Below are positions 5,909-6,174 of a stretch of 6,174 nt of DNA, in pieces. Below the pieces are notes generated by a model. It saw only the letters and a program-made list of their open reading frames with translations, had not been told where the DNA came from and did not search any database. Source of the stretch: an uncultured Eubacteriales bacterium (GTDB lineage: Bacteria > Bacillota > Clostridia > Oscillospirales > Oscillospiraceae); the NCBI GenBank assembly GCA_900548615.1, contig URKW01000114.1:1-6174 (forward strand), in the 5' to 3' direction. Made by a program: the position numbers and the translations under genes. Within the stretch, counting starts at the first letter, position 1. Every line of letters starts with the position of its first letter.

Positions 5909-5945
5909 AACCGGGGCGTTTGCCGTAACGGCAAACGCCCCGGTT
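5909..5945 (+). terminator. Terminator of the suf operon
   Basis: AACCGGGGCGTTTGCCG (5909-5925) pairs perfectly with 5929-5945 over 17 bp around a TAA loop and is followed by TCTCT. It starts five bases after the sufU stop codon. The U-tract is short but the stem is very stable. Confidence 0.88.
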
Positions 5946-5962
5946 TCTCTCAATGCATGGCG

Positions 5963-5989
5963 GCGGGGCTTGCCTTTTGCCCCGCTTTT
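5963..5989 (+). terminator. Possible second, weaker terminator
   Basis: GCGGGGC (5963-5969) and GCCCCGC (5979-5985) form a 7-bp stem with a 9-nt loop, followed by TTTT. It lies 17 bases after the main suf terminator and could serve as a back-up. It overlaps a weak promoter candidate for the next gene (TTGCCT 5970-5975, 18 bp, TATGCT 5994-5999), so its role is uncertain. Confidence 0.35.
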
Positions 5990-6013
5990 GGTGTATGCTG
6001 TTGCCAATAGCAC

Positions 6014-6030
6014 GCGGCGCTTCGCGCCGC
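6014..6030 (+). repeat. GC-only hairpin just before a ribosome binding site
   Basis: GCGGCGC (6014-6020) and GCGCCGC (6024-6030) pair perfectly around TTC. No T-run follows. The hairpin ends two bases before the GGAAGGAG ribosome site of the gene at 6048, so in the mRNA it could stabilise the leader or influence translation. Confidence 0.4.
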
Positions 6031-6047
6031 CGGAAGGAGTGGACGCC

Positions 6048-6174
6048 ATGACATACTGCGGCATCGAGTATTCCCTCAAAAACCGTCCCGCGCTGGACGG
6101 GGACTTCCTTCCCTTTGCCCCGTGGCGGCAGGCGGATCTGGCGCAGGCGGCGCACCCCATCCGTATCGCCGTAG
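6048..6174 (+). CDS. Unknown protein, N-terminal 42 residues only
   Basis: The gene begins at ATG 6048, eight bases after a strong GGAAGGAG ribosome site, and continues past the window edge. The visible protein opens MTYCGIEYSLKNRPALDGDF and goes on to LPFAPWRQADLAQAAHPIRI. There is no signal peptide or membrane segment in this part. The LDG...W.QA spacing faintly recalls the start of family-9-like carbohydrate-binding domains, but that is too weak to name it. It is separated from the suf operon by one strong and one possible terminator, so it is probably a new transcription unit. Confidence 0.7.
   Translation, partial: MTYCGIEYSLKNRPALDGDFLPFAPWRQADLAQAAHPIRIAV

Noticed and set aside
5970..5999. 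Promoter candidate TTGCCT-18-TATGCT for the gene at 6048
   Set aside because: Each box matches only 4 of 6 bases and the -35 lies in the loop of a possible terminator hairpin; too weak to annotate as a promoter.
5292..6155. Minus-strand 287-codon open frame opposite the sufB-sufU fusion
   Set aside because: It runs through the suf terminator and over the start of the next plus-strand gene, with low-complexity Gly/Ala/His-rich translation.

Overview
The window looks like chromosome from a GC-rich, Gram-positive, probably spore-forming Clostridia, most likely an Oscillospirales gut lineage. This is inferred from four things: an Rrf2-led suf operon, a PdaB-like NodB deacetylase with the Clostridia-style FDAAWG motif, a surface protein with a TGD-type sorting tail and an InlB B-repeat, and strong AAGGA-type ribosome binding sites. 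No species can be named from the sequence alone.

Layout. Positions 1-375 hold no gene. They contain three consecutive inverted repeats (10-101), an AT-rich stretch, and a minus-strand terminator at 304-350. A cell-surface protein (376-1701, minus) and a MerR-family regulator with a GyrI-like sensor domain (1816-2631, plus) diverge from a compact control region. There a consensus plus-strand promoter sits beside a minus-strand promoter with a 19-bp spacer that contains a perfect 16-bp palindrome. That is the classic MerR architecture and suggests the regulator controls the surface protein. A bidirectional terminator (2658-2693) separates merR from a convergent membrane-anchored polysaccharide deacetylase (2736-3530, minus).

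The right half is an iron-sulfur cluster assembly (suf) operon led by an Rrf2/IscR-type regulator (3714-4166). Its promoter carries two 17-bp sites of the form CCTA-N9-TAGG. The regulator is intact but the structural genes are wrecked. sufC has lost its middle, including Walker A, by an out-of-frame deletion. sufB has a one-base frameshift near 5305. The rest of sufB is then fused in frame to the C-terminal half of sufU, so the end of sufB and the start of sufU are missing, together with any sufD and sufS between them. A strong terminator (5909-5945) closes the operon. A new gene of unknown function starts at 6048 and runs off the window.

The two points most worth following up are the multiply deleted suf operon (true decay, or an assembly or consensus artefact in a normally essential pathway) and the MerR/surface-protein divergon.
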